Positions 1-9,065 of a stretch of DNA of 64,000 nucleotides are shown here, piece by piece (within the stretch, counting starts at the first letter, position 1; every line of letters starts with the position of its first letter). The DNA is taken from assembly GCA_021843755.1 (NCBI GenBank), contig JAKBWB010000004.1:1-64000 (forward strand), in the 5' to 3' direction. A model generated the notes under the pieces. The model was not told the DNA's origin and ran no database searches. It saw only the letters and a list, made by a program, of their open reading frames with translations. The position numbers and the translations under genes were made by a program. Source of the stretch: Pseudomonadota bacterium. GTDB lineage: Bacteria; Pseudomonadota; Gammaproteobacteria; Steroidobacterales; Steroidobacteraceae.

Positions 1-123
1 GGCGCTCTGCATGTGGATAGGCACCTCACGGGGTGCAACCCACGATACACCGGAGGCAGACCTCTTCTCCTCAACCCTCAACATCCAGCCTGACCTTCGA
101 CTTTGCACGTCAGGCCATAGTGT
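1..123. other. window edge, no gene recognised
   Basis: This short stretch lies downstream of the minus-strand TPM-domain gene. I see no convincing coding sequence, RNA gene or hairpin followed by a T-run. The annotated gene to its left is outside the window. Confidence 0.4.
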
Positions 124-744
124 CTAGAGCTCGATGAGCCCGTCGGACAGCTCGTTGGCATCGTCGGGATCCGGCGGAAAATGCTCGGCCATGGCGTTGC
201 CGCAGGCGCCGATCGCCTCCTCGAAGCCCTCGACCACCCGGCCCCGGCTCACCTGGCCGACGAAAGTGTCGATGATGGCCTTCCAGCGGGCTTCGCCCAG
301 TTTTTCGTGGATTCCCTTGTCCGCGACGATTTCCACGTACCGCTCCGCCAGCGAGACGAAGAACAGCACGCCGGAGTGATGCCGCGTGACCTGTACCCCT
401 TGCTGATAGAACTGCGCCTTGGCGAGCCGACTCGCGCGCGAGTGTTTCACCCGCGTGGGAACCAGTTTCAGGTGCAGCTCCGGCACGAACAGAAGCAGCA
501 CCGCGAGGACGATGAAGCTGATCAGCTGGAGCTGATAAAGCGCAATCCAGTGCACGTGCAGGCCGAGGAGCACCCACATGCCCGGCAGCAGCAGCGCAAT
601 CATCGCTGCCCAGAGCAGCGGAACGAAGACATAGTGGTCGCTGGCGCGCGCCACGACCGCGACGAACTGGCCGCTCGTACGCTGCTCCGCCCCATGGATT
701 GCCGCGGTGATCCGAGCCTTGTCGTCGGCCGAGAAGCGGATCAT
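124..744 (-). CDS. TPM-domain membrane protein (second copy)
   Basis: A 206-residue protein of the TPM (DUF477) family, which is associated with the cell envelope; its biochemical role is not settled. The N-terminal 30 residues form the first part of the TPM fold, followed by two close hydrophobic segments at about residues 40-90. The conserved part (VSLAERYVEIVADKGI) is at about 130-145 and fits the TPM core. There is no cleavable signal peptide. The ATG at 744 lies 3 bases after the stop of the upstream TPM gene, so the two are almost certainly co-transcribed with lemA. Lipid-II or photosystem-repair roles are known for distant relatives only and are not implied here. Confidence 0.85.
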   Translation of the reverse strand: MIRFSADDKARITAAIHGAEQRTSGQFVAVVARASDHYVFVPLLWAAMIALLLPGMWVLLGLHVHWIALYQLQLISFIVLAVLLLFVPELHLKLVPTRVKHSRASRLAKAQFYQQGVQVTRHHSGVLFFVSLAERYVEIVADKGIHEKLGEARWKAIIDTFVGQVSRGRVVEGFEEAIGACGNAMAEHFPPDPDDANELSDGLIEL

Positions 745-747
745 CGT

Positions 748-1578
748 CTACCAACTCCCGGCGGCACCGCCGCCGCCGAATGATCCGCCCCCGCCGCTGA
801 AGCCGCCGAAGCCGCCACCACCCAATCCGCCGCCGAAGCCGCCGCCGAGTCCCCCGCCCAGCATGCCGAGGGCAAGCCAACCGAGCCAGCCGCCGCCCAT
901 GCCGCCGTGGGCATAGCCCGGCGATCCTCCGCGCCGGCGCGACAGGGCGCGCAGCAGCGGCGAGAGTGCGAAGAACAGGACGAACAACATGAGCAAACCG
1001 GTCCCGTTGCGCTCGTGGATCTGCTTGCGCTGTACGGCCAGATGCTGATCACCCAGCGCGGAGAGGATGGAGTCGGTCCCCGCCACGATGCCGGCGGCAT
1101 AATCTCCCGTGCGAAAGCGCGGGAACACCACATTGTGCAGAATCAGGAAGCTCTGCGCGTCGGTCAGCGTTCCTTCCAGGCCGTAGCCGACGTCGATGCG
1201 CGCCTGCTTCTCGCCGGCATCGACGGTAAAGAGTACCCCGTTGTCCTTGCCTTTCTGGCCGATGCCCCAGTGACGCCCCAGCTGGTACCCGTAATAATCG
1301 ATCGGATAGCCATGCAGCGTTGGAACCGTGACGACCACGACCTGGATGCCGGTGGCGCGGGCATAGGCGGCGAGCCGGCTCGAGAGCTGCTCGAACACCT
1401 TCGGTGGCAGCAGGTGCGCATCGTCTACCACGGGACCGGTGAGCCGCGGAAACGGCGGCATCCCGAGGTCGAGTGCGTTCTGTGCCGCGTGCGTGGGCGC
1501 CGCGCTCACGGCGAGCAGCGCCAGCAGCACAAATGCCAGCCCGCTCGCCCACCTGGCGCGATTCTCCGTCGATCTCAT
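748..1578 (-). CDS. TPM-domain protein with Gly-rich tail (YgcG type)
   Basis: A 276-residue exported membrane protein of the YgcG/TPM family. Residues 1-31 form a signal peptide ending near THA. The TPM domain follows, with the typical opening LTGPVVDDAHLLPP at about 45-58 and GYGLEGTLTDAQ at about 150. A transmembrane helix (LLMLFVLFFALSPLL) near 195-210 precedes a C-terminal tail that is mostly Gly, Phe and Ser, ending in GSW. Such Gly-rich tails are normal for the family. It sits between lemA and a second TPM gene, the usual LemA-TPM arrangement, which suggests an envelope complex, but the function is not known. Confidence 0.88.
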   Translation of the reverse strand: MRSTENRARWASGLAFVLLALLAVSAAPTHAAQNALDLGMPPFPRLTGPVVDDAHLLPPKVFEQLSSRLAAYARATGIQVVVVTVPTLHGYPIDYYGYQLGRHWGIGQKGKDNGVLFTVDAGEKQARIDVGYGLEGTLTDAQSFLILHNVVFPRFRTGDYAAGIVAGTDSILSALGDQHLAVQRKQIHERNGTGLLMLFVLFFALSPLLRALSRRRGGSPGYAHGGMGGGWLGWLALGMLGGGLGGGFGGGLGGGGFGGFSGGGGSFGGGGAAGSW

Positions 1579-1644
1579 GCTTGATCCGGATGTCGGGACA
1601 TCAGAGCCGACCGGGCGCCGTTCGGGGCCGGGCCATCGGGTGCT

Positions 1645-2250
1645 CTAGAAGTGAACCTTGGGAACCCGTTGCGCCTGTTGCGAAATCGTGAAGTTCTGTA
1701 TCGGCTTGTAATTGCTGTAGAACAGCGAGTGATACCATCGGCCCGGAATGGTGGTGAGCTCCGTGTCGTATTGCTGCACCGCCAGGATGTAGTCGCGGCG
1801 GGCCACGGCAATCCGGTTTTCGGTGCCTTCCAGCTGCGCTTGCAGCACGAGGAAGTTCTGATCCGCCTTGAGGTTCGGGTAGTTCTCCGTCACGGACATC
1901 AGCCGCGAGAGCGCGCCGCCCAGGGTCGCCTCGTTCTTTTCGAACTGGTGAAATTCCTTGGGATTGGTCAGGACGTCCGCCGGAATACGGGTTGAGGTGA
2001 CCCTGGAGCGAGCGTCCGTGACCGCCTCGAGGACCGATGCTTCGTGCTTCGCATATCCCTTGACGGTGGCTACCAGGTTCGGAATGAGATCGGTGCGCCG
2101 CTGGTACTCGTTCAGCACCTGGCTCCAGGCGGCATTCACTTGCTGTTTCTCCGCGGGGATCTTGTTGATGCCGCAGCCGCTCAACAGCAGCGCCGCGCCC
2201 ACGACGGTCACCCACCTGGTGAACTTCAGATAGCGACGGGATTCGGACAT
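1645..2250 (-). CDS. lemA: LemA family lipoprotein
   Basis: A 201-residue LemA-family protein. The start at 2250 is chosen because GGGAGGG lies 5 bases upstream; an in-frame ATG 162 bases further upstream lacks this support. The N-terminus has a hydrophobic stretch and a lipobox (LLLSGC), so it is probably an inner- or outer-membrane lipoprotein. The rest is helical with the family signatures RRTDLIPNLVATVKGYA and LMSVTENYPNLKADQNF. It is first in an operon with two TPM-domain genes. LemA proteins are widespread envelope proteins of unknown biochemical role. Confidence 0.93.
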   Translation of the reverse strand: MSESRRYLKFTRWVTVVGAALLLSGCGINKIPAEKQQVNAAWSQVLNEYQRRTDLIPNLVATVKGYAKHEASVLEAVTDARSRVTSTRIPADVLTNPKEFHQFEKNEATLGGALSRLMSVTENYPNLKADQNFLVLQAQLEGTENRIAVARRDYILAVQQYDTELTTIPGRWYHSLFYSNYKPIQNFTISQQAQRVPKVHF

Positions 2251-2470
2251 CGTAGCCCTCCCACTTTCCCGGATCTCGTAAACGCTCATCATACCACCAT
2301 CCCGCTCTTCAGCTCGGTCGCCGCAAGCGCACCGTCTGTCTCGGGTGCCAAACGCGCACGAGCGCCAGGCTTGTCCCGGAGACCGAATGGCCGGTTCGAC
2401 GCTCAGCCTCACGAGTGCTACCCTTTTCCGCTGGATCGCGTCAACGAATCAGAACAGTGGGGATGCCGAC
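2251..2470. promoter_or_regulatory. divergent promoter region lemA / S9 peptidase
   Basis: This 220-base region separates the divergent starts of lemA (minus) and the S9 peptidase (plus), so both promoters must lie here or just inside. I could not pick out a clear -35/-10 pair. Longer ORFs that cross it are N-terminal extensions without homology to either family. Confidence 0.5.
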
Positions 2471-4615
2471 ATGAAGCCGTGTTTCGGTAGAGTGCTGTCC
2501 GGTACCGTGGCTGTCTTCCTGGCCGCCGGCATGGTCGGTCATGCTCGCGCAGCACCCGTCAAAGCGCGCGGGCCGCTTGCAACGCGCATCGTGCAGATCA
2601 TGCGCCGGCTGGGCGACGTGCGGCGGTTCGGGGCCGTGTCGGTCGCGCCGGATGGGCGGTCCATCGCATGGACGATGACGGGAACGAGACCGGTGCATGG
2701 GGCAAAGCCGGCCGGCGGATCCACGACCGGTAATCCGGGTGAGATTCTCCAGCTTGCCGACATCGATGGGACGCACGTGCGCACCGTCAGGATTCCCGGC
2801 GCGGTCAAAACATGCCACTACAGCAGTCTGACGTGGTCGCCGGACAGCCGGATTCTGGCGTTCCTGTCGAACTGCAATCACGGCAGGAAGTACCGCGAGC
2901 AGCTCGATGTCTACGAAGTGGCCGCGAACGCCGTGCGGGCGCGCCGCATCACGCATCTGCGCGGCTTCGTCCACGAGCTGACCTGGGTGCCCGGCGGCTC
3001 GATGTTGAGCTTCCTCTACGTCAAGGGCGATCTGCATCCCATCGCGGCGGTATCGGCGACCAAGCCGCAGGTCGGCGTGATCGGCCGCACCGGTGTCGAG
3101 CATCAGCAGCTCGCGGTGGTGCCCGCGACCGGCGGGAAAGTCAGCGAGATCACTCCGTATGCCATTTTCGTGTACGAATACGACTGGTCGCCCTCGGGCA
3201 CCCGGGTCGTCTACGTCGGCGCACCGCCGCCGGGGCGCGACAACTGGTGGGTGGCCAAGCTGTATACCCAGCGCTACGGCGGTCCGGCCCGGGTCGTGCT
3301 CGATCCGGCGACGGTCAAAGGCTCGCTGCACGGTCTGCAGATCGCCCTGCCGCGCTGGTCACCCAACGGGTCGCACATCGCCTTGATCGGCGGCCTGATG
3401 AGCGACCAGGGCGCAACGGGAGGCGACATCTACATCATCTCGTCCAGGGGCGGACAGCCTACGGACGTCACGCCGGGGATCGGCATCACACCGTCGTGGC
3501 TGACCTGGACCGGAAACGACTCGCTGCTCGTCTCGGCGTTCGCGGGCGGCTCGACGCGCGTGTCGGAGTTTACGCTGCACGCGCATTCTCCCGCGACCCA
3601 ACGCACGCTGTTTACCGTGGCTTCCAACTTGTGGGACGGCACGTTCGCATCGGCGATCTCCGTCTCCGCCGCGCACCGCGTGCTTGCCTTCGTCGAGAGC
3701 ACGTTCGACAACCCGCCTGAAATCGCAACCGTCGTGCTCAAGACCAACGCGGCGGCTCAGCCGATCGGCGTCCTCGAGGCGGCGCACGCCATCACGCGTG
3801 TCAACGCGGGTGTCAGACCGATGTGGGGCAAGGCCGTGTCGGTCCACTGGCGCAACGAAGGCTTCAACGTGCAGGGTTGGCTGCTGTTCCCCGCACATTA
3901 TGATCCGCGCCGGCACTATCCGATGATCGTCTATGTGCACGGCGGTCCGAGCTGGGCCACGCGTCCGGGCTGGCCATATGACGGGTACGGTGCGGCCCCC
4001 TTTGCGGCGATGGGTTACTTCGTATTCATGCCCAATCCGCGCGGCAGCTTTGGTGAGGGTGAGCGCTTTGCCAAAGCCATACGGCGGAATATGGGCTACG
4101 GCGATCTGCGCGACATCCTGGCCGGCATCGATCACGTCGAGGCGGAGTATCCGATCGACAATGATCGGCTCGGCTTGACCGGTTGGAGCTACGGCGGGTT
4201 CATGTCGATGTTCGCGCCCACACAGACGCATCGGTTCAAGGCGGCGGTCGCCGCGGCGGGCCTGTCGGATTGGGAGAGCTATTACGGCGAAAACTCCATC
4301 GACAAGTGGATGATCCCGTTCTTCGGCGCGTCCGTGTACCAGGATCCGAAGGTGTACGCCAAGAGTTCGGCCATAAACTTCATTCAAAACGACAAGACAC
4401 CGACGTTGGTCGTGGTGGGTCAGTATGACGGCGAGTGTCCGGCGCCACAGTCGTTCGAGTTCTGGCACGCGCTGCGCGCCATGCACGTTCCGACGGAACT
4501 GGTCGTGTACGCCGGCGAGGGTCACGGGTTCCACAAGACCAAGGACCTGCGCAACGTGCTCGAGCGCGCCCTACGCTGGTTCGCAAAGTATCTGAGCGCG
4601 AAACCGGCGGCCTGA
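2471..4615 (+). CDS. S9 family (prolyl oligopeptidase-type) secreted peptidase
   Basis: A 714-residue serine peptidase of the S9 family, probably acting on short peptides in the periplasm. The ATG at 2471 is preferred to one 126 bases upstream because it begins a clear signal peptide (MKPCFGRVLSGTVAVFLAAG, cut after ARA) and has a GGGGA ribosome site. An N-terminal beta-propeller runs to about residue 440, with repeats such as WSPDSRILAF. The alpha/beta hydrolase domain carries the nucleophile in GWSYGGFMS (about 572), the Asp in GQYDGECP (about 651) and His in GEGHGF (about 683). A strong hairpin lies downstream. The gene is monocistronic. Confidence 0.92.
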   Translation: MKPCFGRVLSGTVAVFLAAGMVGHARAAPVKARGPLATRIVQIMRRLGDVRRFGAVSVAPDGRSIAWTMTGTRPVHGAKPAGGSTTGNPGEILQLADIDGTHVRTVRIPGAVKTCHYSSLTWSPDSRILAFLSNCNHGRKYREQLDVYEVAANAVRARRITHLRGFVHELTWVPGGSMLSFLYVKGDLHPIAAVSATKPQVGVIGRTGVEHQQLAVVPATGGKVSEITPYAIFVYEYDWSPSGTRVVYVGAPPPGRDNWWVAKLYTQRYGGPARVVLDPATVKGSLHGLQIALPRWSPNGSHIALIGGLMSDQGATGGDIYIISSRGGQPTDVTPGIGITPSWLTWTGNDSLLVSAFAGGSTRVSEFTLHAHSPATQRTLFTVASNLWDGTFASAISVSAAHRVLAFVESTFDNPPEIATVVLKTNAAAQPIGVLEAAHAITRVNAGVRPMWGKAVSVHWRNEGFNVQGWLLFPAHYDPRRHYPMIVYVHGGPSWATRPGWPYDGYGAAPFAAMGYFVFMPNPRGSFGEGERFAKAIRRNMGYGDLRDILAGIDHVEAEYPIDNDRLGLTGWSYGGFMSMFAPTQTHRFKAAVAAAGLSDWESYYGENSIDKWMIPFFGASVYQDPKVYAKSSAINFIQNDKTPTLVVVGQYDGECPAPQSFEFWHALRAMHVPTELVVYAGEGHGFHKTKDLRNVLERALRWFAKYLSAKPAA

Positions 4616-4651
4616 GATCGGGTAAATCCCCGCGGTTCGGCACGCTGGCGT

Positions 4652-4681
4652 GCGGGAGCGCCCGATTGCGGGCGCTCCCGC
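4652..4681 (+). terminator. perfect 13-bp hairpin after S9 peptidase
   Basis: GCGGGAGCGCCCG is followed by the loop ATTG and the exact reverse complement. It lies 37 bases past the peptidase stop. There is no T-run after it, so it may be a terminator of the U-poor kind or an mRNA-stabilising stem. Confidence 0.55.
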
Positions 4682-4850
4682 CTGAGTCGGCCGTCGGAAA
4701 GTCGCCAGACCCGGGGATGAGCCTCGCCAACGCGCGGTGCCATTCCGGTATCATCCTCGACACCGTCCGATGCCGCGCAGCCGCGCGTCCATCGATTTCA
4801 TCACGACGCCGCGGCGCCGCTTCAGGCGCTGTACGACGAGGAGATACCAC

Positions 4851-4877
4851 ATGCTGCGACCGGCTTACCGATCGTGA
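4851..4877 (+). CDS. possible 8-codon leader ORF coupled to PAP2 gene
   Basis: An ATG at 4851 has a good ribosome site (GAGGAG, 7 bases away) and encodes MLRPAYRS followed by TGA. That TGA overlaps the GTG start of the downstream PAP2 gene (GTGA), while the GTG itself has no visible ribosome site. The arrangement suggests translational coupling. The reading could also be part of a longer frame that begins at 4770 (35 codons). Confidence 0.35.
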   Translation: MLRPAYRS

Positions 4878-5497
4878 ATCAGTTCGTTTCCATGTTGAGG
4901 ATATGGCTGCTGGTGCTGCTCGGCTGCACGGCGTTCGTGGCATTTTCGTTCGGGCACTGGGACCTGCCGATCGCGCTGTACTTCTGGAAGATCGGACACT
5001 TCCTGCACCCTCTGGGCAAACCCCTGGGCGGCTCGGTGATCCTGGGGGTCGAATCGGCCGTCATCCTGCTGCTGCTGCTCGCGCGCCTGCTGCGCGGGCA
5101 CATCTCACGGTTCGGAGAGGTCCTCGCCATTGCCTGTCTCACCTCGATATGCGCCTACGGCATCGATAGTCAGGTGTTGAAGGTGTTCTTCGGAGTTCCG
5201 AACCCGACGGCGGTGATCCACGGCGCGCGGCATGCCTTCAACATCATGCGCGGCTCGGGGCAAAGCAGCTTTCCGTCGGGCCACATGGTGCTCGCCGGCT
5301 CGTTCGCCGGGGTATTCATGCGGCTGTATCGCGCCAGCATCTGGCCGCTCGCGGGGCTGCTGCTCGCCGCCGCCGCGCTGCTGCTGGTCGGCGACTGGCA
5401 TTTTCTCAGTGATCTCGTCGCCGGCGCGTTCGTCGGGCTGTCCGCGGGGCTGTTGGCCGGCGAAGGCTGGGCCGCTCACACCGCGCGGCGGTCCTGA
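4874..5497 (+). CDS. PAP2 superfamily membrane phosphatase
   Basis: A 207-residue integral membrane protein of the PAP2 (type 2 phosphatidic acid phosphatase) superfamily, with about five or six transmembrane segments. The central signature SFPSGHMVLAGSF is at about 133-145, and GDWHFLSDLVAG at about 173-184 supplies the His and Asp of motif 3. The arginine normally found in motif 1 appears as Asn (KVFFGVPNP) and the SR pair of motif 3 appears as Leu-Leu, so activity on lipid phosphates is uncertain. The GTG start at 4874 overlaps a tiny leader ORF; an ATG at 4892 is an alternative. Substrate could be a lipid phosphate or undecaprenyl pyrophosphate. Confidence 0.85.
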   Translation: MNQFVSMLRIWLLVLLGCTAFVAFSFGHWDLPIALYFWKIGHFLHPLGKPLGGSVILGVESAVILLLLLARLLRGHISRFGEVLAIACLTSICAYGIDSQVLKVFFGVPNPTAVIHGARHAFNIMRGSGQSSFPSGHMVLAGSFAGVFMRLYRASIWPLAGLLLAAAALLLVGDWHFLSDLVAGAFVGLSAGLLAGEGWAAHTARRS

Positions 5498-5840
5498 TCG
5501 GGGCGCCGGGCGATCCGGTCAGGCCGGCCTGCCCTCAGCCGCGGCCGCGGATGCCTGATGGAATTCGTGGCGTACGTGCTCCTTGCTGAGCACGGCGCCT
5601 CGGCGAGTCCGGATCTCTATGCGCCCGGCGCGCAGCCGGTCCTTGGCGCGAAGCCCGGAATCCGCGCAGAACGGTCGGTACGCCCGGGCGTCCGGCGGCC
5701 CGCGATGGGTCGGGCTCGTGCTCTCCCGCCCGCGACAGCGGTTGATTGGATGGGAACGGACCGTTACAGTCCCCCTGGACGAGCGCGGCGGAAGCAGGGG
5801 GGCTGCGTCGTAAATCACCGACAATCATCTGGAGCAGCCC
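5498..5840. other. 343-base gap, no confident gene
   Basis: No gene can be supported here. A 101-codon minus-strand frame (5519-5824) has a plausible-looking C-terminal part (RGAVLSKEHVRHEFHQ) but I recognise no family. Overlapping plus-strand frames look like shadows. The right end holds a sigma-70-like promoter for the downstream methyltransferase. Confidence 0.4.
5742..5770 (+). promoter_or_regulatory. sigma-70-like promoter for PmtA-like gene
   Basis: TTGATT and TACAGT are separated by exactly 17 bases, about 70 bases before the start codon of the methyltransferase. This is a sequence match only. Confidence 0.45.
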
Positions 5841-6485
5841 ATGGATCTTGCGCACGGTAACGGCGTCAACCGCATTTCGGCCCTCAAATTTCCCGCCGAT
5901 GCCCTGGTCTTCCTGCGCGCCGGGCTGCGCGATCCGCGACGCGTCAGCGCGGTTGCGCCCTCTGGGCGGGCGCTCGCTCGCCTGATGACCTCCGAGATCG
6001 TCGCGGGCAACGGCCCGGTCATCGAGCTCGGCCCGGGCACGGGTGCGATCACCCGCGCGCTGCTCGACCGCGGGGTTCCGGAGCGGCATCTGGCCCTGAT
6101 CGAGCTCGATCCGCAGCTGGCGGTGATGTTGCGCAGCCGCTTTCCGGCGGCACGCGTGCTCGCCATCGATGCCGGCCGGCTGCGCCGCGTGGATCCGTTC
6201 GATGGCTGCGCCGCCGGCGCGGTGGTCAGCGGCCTGCCGTTGCTGTCCCTGCGCGACCGCGAGATCATGAGTATTCTCAGCGGCGCGTTCCGCCGCTTGC
6301 GTTACGGCGGCGCGTTCTATCAGTTCACCTACGGGCTGCGCTGTCCGGTGCCGCGCCGCATTCTCAAGCGACTCGGGTTGCGCGCACAGCGCATGGGCTG
6401 GGTGGTGAGCAACATTCCTCCGGCCGCGGTGTACCGGATCGAGCGGTCGGTACGCCGTTCGGCGGCGGGCGCGCACGGCGACTGA
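5841..6485 (+). CDS. PmtA-like phospholipid N-methyltransferase
   Basis: A 214-residue SAM-dependent methyltransferase resembling bacterial phosphatidylethanolamine N-methyltransferases and the rRNA adenine dimethylase fold. Residues 10-40 (FLRAGLRDPRRVSAVAPSGR) match the start of PmtA-like proteins, motif I is VIELGPGTGAITRALL at about 55-70, and ALIELDPQLAVMLR at about 79-92 holds the acidic residue that binds the SAM ribose. FYQFTYGLRCPVP near 155 is typical of this group. GGAG lies 6 bases before the ATG. It stands alone between a phosphatase and a convergent transporter. The lipid substrate is inferred; an rRNA methylase of the KsgA type is less likely. Confidence 0.75.
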   Translation: MDLAHGNGVNRISALKFPADALVFLRAGLRDPRRVSAVAPSGRALARLMTSEIVAGNGPVIELGPGTGAITRALLDRGVPERHLALIELDPQLAVMLRSRFPAARVLAIDAGRLRRVDPFDGCAAGAVVSGLPLLSLRDREIMSILSGAFRRLRYGGAFYQFTYGLRCPVPRRILKRLGLRAQRMGWVVSNIPPAAVYRIERSVRRSAAGAHGD

Positions 6486-6569
6486 CCCGGACGCGCCGCC
6501 TCGGGCGGCCCCGCCGCGCATCCCGGCGACGACCCCGGGCAGTGCGCGCGGGCGTCGAGCCGGGGCCTG

Positions 6570-7649
6570 CTAGTGCGGGTGGCGGTGATGAATGTCCGGA
6601 AAGTGCACATGGGTGTGCGCCAGCGGCTCGTGTTGGTGCTCATGCTCATGTGGCTCGCGGCCGTCCCAGTCGAAGTCATGCGCGTGCCGGTGATGCTCGT
6701 CATGCCGGTGGCTGTGTGTGTGCAGCAGCGGCGCATGCGTGTGATGGTGCACGTGCTTCTCGGTCAGGTGTAGCCAGACACCGATGCCCATCAAGAGCGC
6801 CGCGGCCGCCAGGGCCGGCCCGGGCATGTGTCGAAACACCACCAGCGAGGCCACGGCGCCGATGAACGGTGCCGTGGAGAAGTACGCGCCCGTGCGCGCC
6901 GCACCGAGATGCCGCAGCGCAAGCACGAACAACGTGAGGCTCAATCCGTAGCCGGCGAAGCCGAGCAGCGCAGCGGCCGAGGCCGCTGCGACTCCCGGTG
7001 GCAGCAGGCCGAGGTACGCGCCGATGCCGAGGTTGACCGCGCCGGCGCTCACCCCCTTCAGCGCAGCGATCACGAACGGGTCCTGGATCGAGACCTTGCG
7101 CGTGAGATTGTTGTCGATCGCCCAGCAGACACACGCACCCGCGATGCAGGCGGTACCGAGTGCGTCGGCGGGCGCGAGCCGCGCCGGCCAGGCAAGCACC
7201 ACGCCTCCGGCAATGATGGCGAGCAGGCCCGCGAGCACGCGCCGGTCGAAATTCTCCCGAAATACGAACCATGCCAGCAGGGCGGTGAGCACGCCCTCCA
7301 GGTTCAACAGCAGGGAGGCGTTGGCGGCTGGAATGGCGCGCAGTCCGGTCATCATCAGCACCGGTCCGAGCACCCCGCCGATGACAATGGACGCCGCGAG
7401 CCAGGACAGATCGCTCCCTCGCCACGACGAGGCGGCCGCTCGGGCGCGGACTGCGGTGCGCAGCGCGATCCAGACCGAAAGACCGAGACCGCTGCCGGCG
7501 TAGAGCAGGCCGGCCAGCACCACAGGAGCGCTGTGGCGCAGCAGCAGTTTCGCGAACGGTGTGCTGGCGCCGAACAGCACGGCGGCGAGCACGGCGTACG
7601 TCACGCCCTGCCGTGCACCGCAGCCCGCCGCCGAGGATTCCTCATGCAT
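6570..7649 (-). CDS. EamA/DMT transporter with His-rich C-terminal tail
   Basis: A 359-residue inner-membrane protein of the drug/metabolite transporter superfamily. Two EamA repeats give about ten transmembrane helices, one around residues 15-145 and the second around 155-292. The last 61 residues form a soluble tail with 24 histidines, including runs such as HVHHHTH, HEHEHQH and HHRHPH, which should bind divalent metal. The substrate is unknown; the tail hints at metal sensing or metal-dependent regulation. The gene is followed after 48 bases by rimO, and may be co-transcribed with PEBP-like and rimO genes. Confidence 0.88.
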   Translation of the reverse strand: MHEESSAAGCGARQGVTYAVLAAVLFGASTPFAKLLLRHSAPVVLAGLLYAGSGLGLSVWIALRTAVRARAAASSWRGSDLSWLAASIVIGGVLGPVLMMTGLRAIPAANASLLLNLEGVLTALLAWFVFRENFDRRVLAGLLAIIAGGVVLAWPARLAPADALGTACIAGACVCWAIDNNLTRKVSIQDPFVIAALKGVSAGAVNLGIGAYLGLLPPGVAAASAAALLGFAGYGLSLTLFVLALRHLGAARTGAYFSTAPFIGAVASLVVFRHMPGPALAAAALLMGIGVWLHLTEKHVHHHTHAPLLHTHSHRHDEHHRHAHDFDWDGREPHEHEHQHEPLAHTHVHFPDIHHRHPH

Positions 7650-7697
7650 CGCAGTGAAGTATACGGCGCGACCGCAGCTGCGCTCCCGCCCGGCAGC

Positions 7698-9065
7698 TCA
7701 TGACGCTGATGCGATCTGCCGGGCGTGCAGATCGTAGACGTCGGCTCCGACAACCTCGACGTCCACCCAATCCCCAGGCTTCAGCCCCGTCGCCGCCGCG
7801 ATGCGCACCACGCCGTCTATTTCGGGGGCCTCGGCCTCGCTGCGGGCAACGGCGCCATCGCCGTCCACCGCATCGACCAGCACACGCAAGCGCCGGCCGA
7901 CGCGGCGGCGCAGCCGCGCCGCGCTGATTTCGGCCGCGCATTCCATGAAGCGGTCATAACGCTCTGACTGGATCGGCGGCGGAACGTGCGCGCCGAGGTC
8001 GTTGGCGGCCGCTCCCTCCACCGGCGAGTACTTGAAGCAGCCGACGCGCTCGAGCTGTGCCTCGCGCAACCATTGCAGCAGCTCGGTGAACTGCGCCTCG
8101 GTCTCGCCCGGAAAGCCCACGATGAACGTACTGCGCAACGTCAAGTCGGGACAAAGCCGCCGCCAGGACCGGATGCGCTCGAGAGTGTTCTCGGCGTGCG
8201 CCGGCCGGCGCATTTGCTTCAGCACGGCGGGACTGCCGTGTTGGAACGGGATGTCGAGGTAAGGAAGCACGCGCCGCTCGGCCATCAGCGGGATCAGCTC
8301 ATCGACATGAGGATACGGATAGACGTAATGCAGCCGCACCCACGCGCCCAGCGACCCCAGTGCCCGAGCCAGGTCGGTCAAGCCGGTTCGATACCCGACT
8401 CCGTGCCAGGTGGCGCCCGCGTAGCGCAGATCGACGCCGTAAGCGCTCGTGTCCTGAGAGATGACCAGCAGCTCCTTCACGCCTGCGGCGACCAGCCGCT
8501 CGGCTTCGAGGAGCACCTGATCGATGCGGCGGCTGGCCAATCGGCCGCGCATCGCCGGAATGATGCAGAAGCTGCACGAGTTGTTGCAGCCCTCGGAGAT
8601 TTTCAGATAGGCATAGTGACGCGGTGTGAGACGGATGCCCTGGGGCGGCACCAAGTCGAGGAACGGATCGTGCCGCGGCGGTAGGTGCGTGTGCACGGCC
8701 TGGAGCACCGCGGCGTAATCGTGCGGGCCGGTGACTGCGAGCACCCGCGGATGCCGGGCGCGAATGCGCTCGGGGCGTGCGCCGAGACAGCCCGTGACGA
8801 TCACCCGGCCGTTGTGATCGAGCGCTTCCTGGATCGTCTCGAGCGACTCGTCGATGGCCGCATCGATGAACCCGCAGGTATTGACGATCACCAGATCGGC
8901 CTGCTCGTAGCTCGGGCTGATCTCGTAGCCCTCTGCCCTGAGGGTGGTCAGAATGCGCTCGGAGTCGACCAGCGCCTTCGGGCAGCCGAGACTGGCGAAG
9001 CCGATCCGGGGGTGGCGTGGGCTGCGCCCGCGACTCCTGGCTGCGCGCAATGCTCTACCGCTCAT
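7698..9065 (-). CDS. rimO: ribosomal protein S12 methylthiotransferase RimO
   Basis: A 455-residue radical-SAM enzyme that adds a methylthio group to an aspartate of ribosomal protein S12. The N-terminal UPF0004 domain begins near residue 20 ([20 protein letters not shown]) and supplies three cysteines (GCPK, NTCGF, TGCLG). The radical SAM cluster is CNNSCSFC at about 158-165, followed by [12 protein letters not shown] and a C-terminal TRAM domain. [10 protein letters not shown] separates RimO from MiaB. Its start overlaps the end of the upstream PEBP-like gene by 11 bases, so the two are co-transcribed. Length fits the family (about 440). Confidence 0.96.
   Translation of the reverse strand: MSGRALRAARSRGRSPRHPRIGFASLGCPKALVDSERILTTLRAEGYEISPSYEQADLVIVNTCGFIDAAIDESLETIQEALDHNGRVIVTGCLGARPERIRARHPRVLAVTGPHDYAAVLQAVHTHLPPRHDPFLDLVPPQGIRLTPRHYAYLKISEGCNNSCSFCIIPAMRGRLASRRIDQVLLEAERLVAAGVKELLVISQDTSAYGVDLRYAGATWHGVGYRTGLTDLARALGSLGAWVRLHYVYPYPHVDELIPLMAERRVLPYLDIPFQHGSPAVLKQMRRPAHAENTLERIRSWRRLCPDLTLRSTFIVGFPGETEAQFTELLQWLREAQLERVGCFKYSPVEGAAANDLGAHVPPPIQSERYDRFMECAAEISAARLRRRVGRRLRVLVDAVDGDGAVARSEAEAPEIDGVVRIAAATGLKPGDWVDVEVVGADVYDLHARQIASAS

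Noticed and set aside
748-930. Glycine-codon repeat as a separate repeat element
   Set aside because: It encodes the normal Gly-rich tail of a YgcG-type TPM protein.
5535-6521. 328-codon minus-strand frame
   Set aside because: Mostly opposite the methyltransferase gene and of shadow-like composition; only the 5519-5824 part, in another frame, was considered and left unassigned.
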